This document shows, piece after piece, positions 63,535 to 64,000 of a stretch of 64,000 bases of DNA (its first letter is position 1; the number at the start of each line of letters is the position of its first letter). Origin of the DNA: Membranipora membranacea (Eukaryota; Bryozoa; Gymnolaemata; Cheilostomatida; Membraniporidae); assembly GCA_914767715.1 (NCBI GenBank), contig OU612067.1, forward strand, positions 19,101,001 to 19,165,000. Direction: 5' to 3'. The translations under genes and the position numbers were made by a program. Below the pieces are notes generated by a model, which made no database searches, had not been told where the DNA came from, and worked only from the letters and a program-made list of their open reading frames with translations.

Positions 63535-64000
63535 ACGAATGCACGCACACACAGAACATGCATACACACAAATCGTACACACACACACACACATCCAGAA
63601 TGTATGTACACACACACACAGAATGTACATACATACGGATGGAACATACACACACAGAACATACACACACACAGAACATACAGACACACAGAACGTACTT
63701 ACACACAGAACATACACACACACAGAATATACACACACACAGAACATACACACACACAGAACGTACTAACACACAGAACATACACACGCACAGAACATAC
63801 ACACACACAGAACGTATGTACAAACAGAACATACACATAGGAAACGTACATACACACCGAACATACACACAAAACGTACTTACACATAGAACTTACACAC
63901 ACACCGAATGTACACACAGAACGTACACACACAGAACGTACACACCCAGAACGTACACACACACAGAACGTACACACCCAGAACGTACACACACACAGAA
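63535..64000. repeat. AC-rich minisatellite (copy 2, runs off window)
   Basis: Same units as 9,555-10,320 in the same CEP295 intron. Unit order differs between the copies, as expected for a mutable array. Confidence 0.9.

Larger units (their letters stand above)
54666..64000. repeat. Large direct duplication of 1-10,3xx
   Basis: The sequence from 54,666 to the window end is collinear with bases 1 to about 9,980. It covers the hAT element, ROCO 3' half, spacer, CEP295 last exons, MITE and minisatellite. The main differences are the 700-bp foldback element present only at 4,849-5,547, small indels (for example 24 bp near 63,012) and a patch of high divergence inside the Roc/COR exon. Both duplication edges lie beyond what can be seen, so the unit could be as long as ~54 kb. 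Confidence 0.92.

Overview
The window is animal nuclear DNA. It is AT-rich and full of short spliceosomal introns with GT..AG borders. It carries tRNA-derived repeats, MITE-like DNA transposons and microsatellites, and it holds a recognisable CEP295 (centriole assembly) gene. The style fits a non-bilaterian marine invertebrate, perhaps a sponge, but the species cannot be fixed from sequence alone.

Layout. (1) 1-4,049, plus strand: the 3' end of an LRR-Roc-COR-caspase gene (copy A), cut by the window edge. (2) 6,171-29,289, minus strand: a CEP295-like gene for which I could chain 29 exons in frame (about 1,623 residues), lacking only a firm first coding exon. Its introns hold a PIF/Harbinger-like MITE, an AC-rich minisatellite, palindromes, a foldback element and, in a 5-kb intron, a few plus-strand exon-like pieces. 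(3) 29,290-41,948: a repeat-rich interval with an 8-kb-spaced duplication, a ~390-bp tandem repeat split by a hAT-like element, a large palindrome, and weakly supported plus-strand exons including possible Ig-like pieces. (4) 41,949-58,733, plus strand: a complete LRR-Roc-COR-caspase gene (copy B), 33 exons that all chain in phase to a predicted 2,348 residues. (5) 60,122-64,000, minus strand: the 3' end of a second CEP295-like gene.

The convergent pair (ROCO-caspase facing CEP295) therefore occurs twice, about 54 kb apart. The copies are mostly almost identical, transposons included. This is a large tandem duplication, or two haplotypes placed end to end by the assembler.

The most exciting object is copy B. 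It joins a GTPase scaffold of the ROCO family to a caspase-like protease domain. In front of these it carries 22 consecutive exons of exactly 141 nt, all with phase-2 borders, each coding two leucine-rich repeats. The units repeat every ~377 bp. Several introns are identical while the exons between them differ by up to ~14%, mostly at codons for the exposed LRR strand positions. That looks like a diversifying recognition array wired to a GTPase switch and a death-type protease, as might serve innate immunity or self/non-self recognition. The function is inference; the architecture is read from the sequence.
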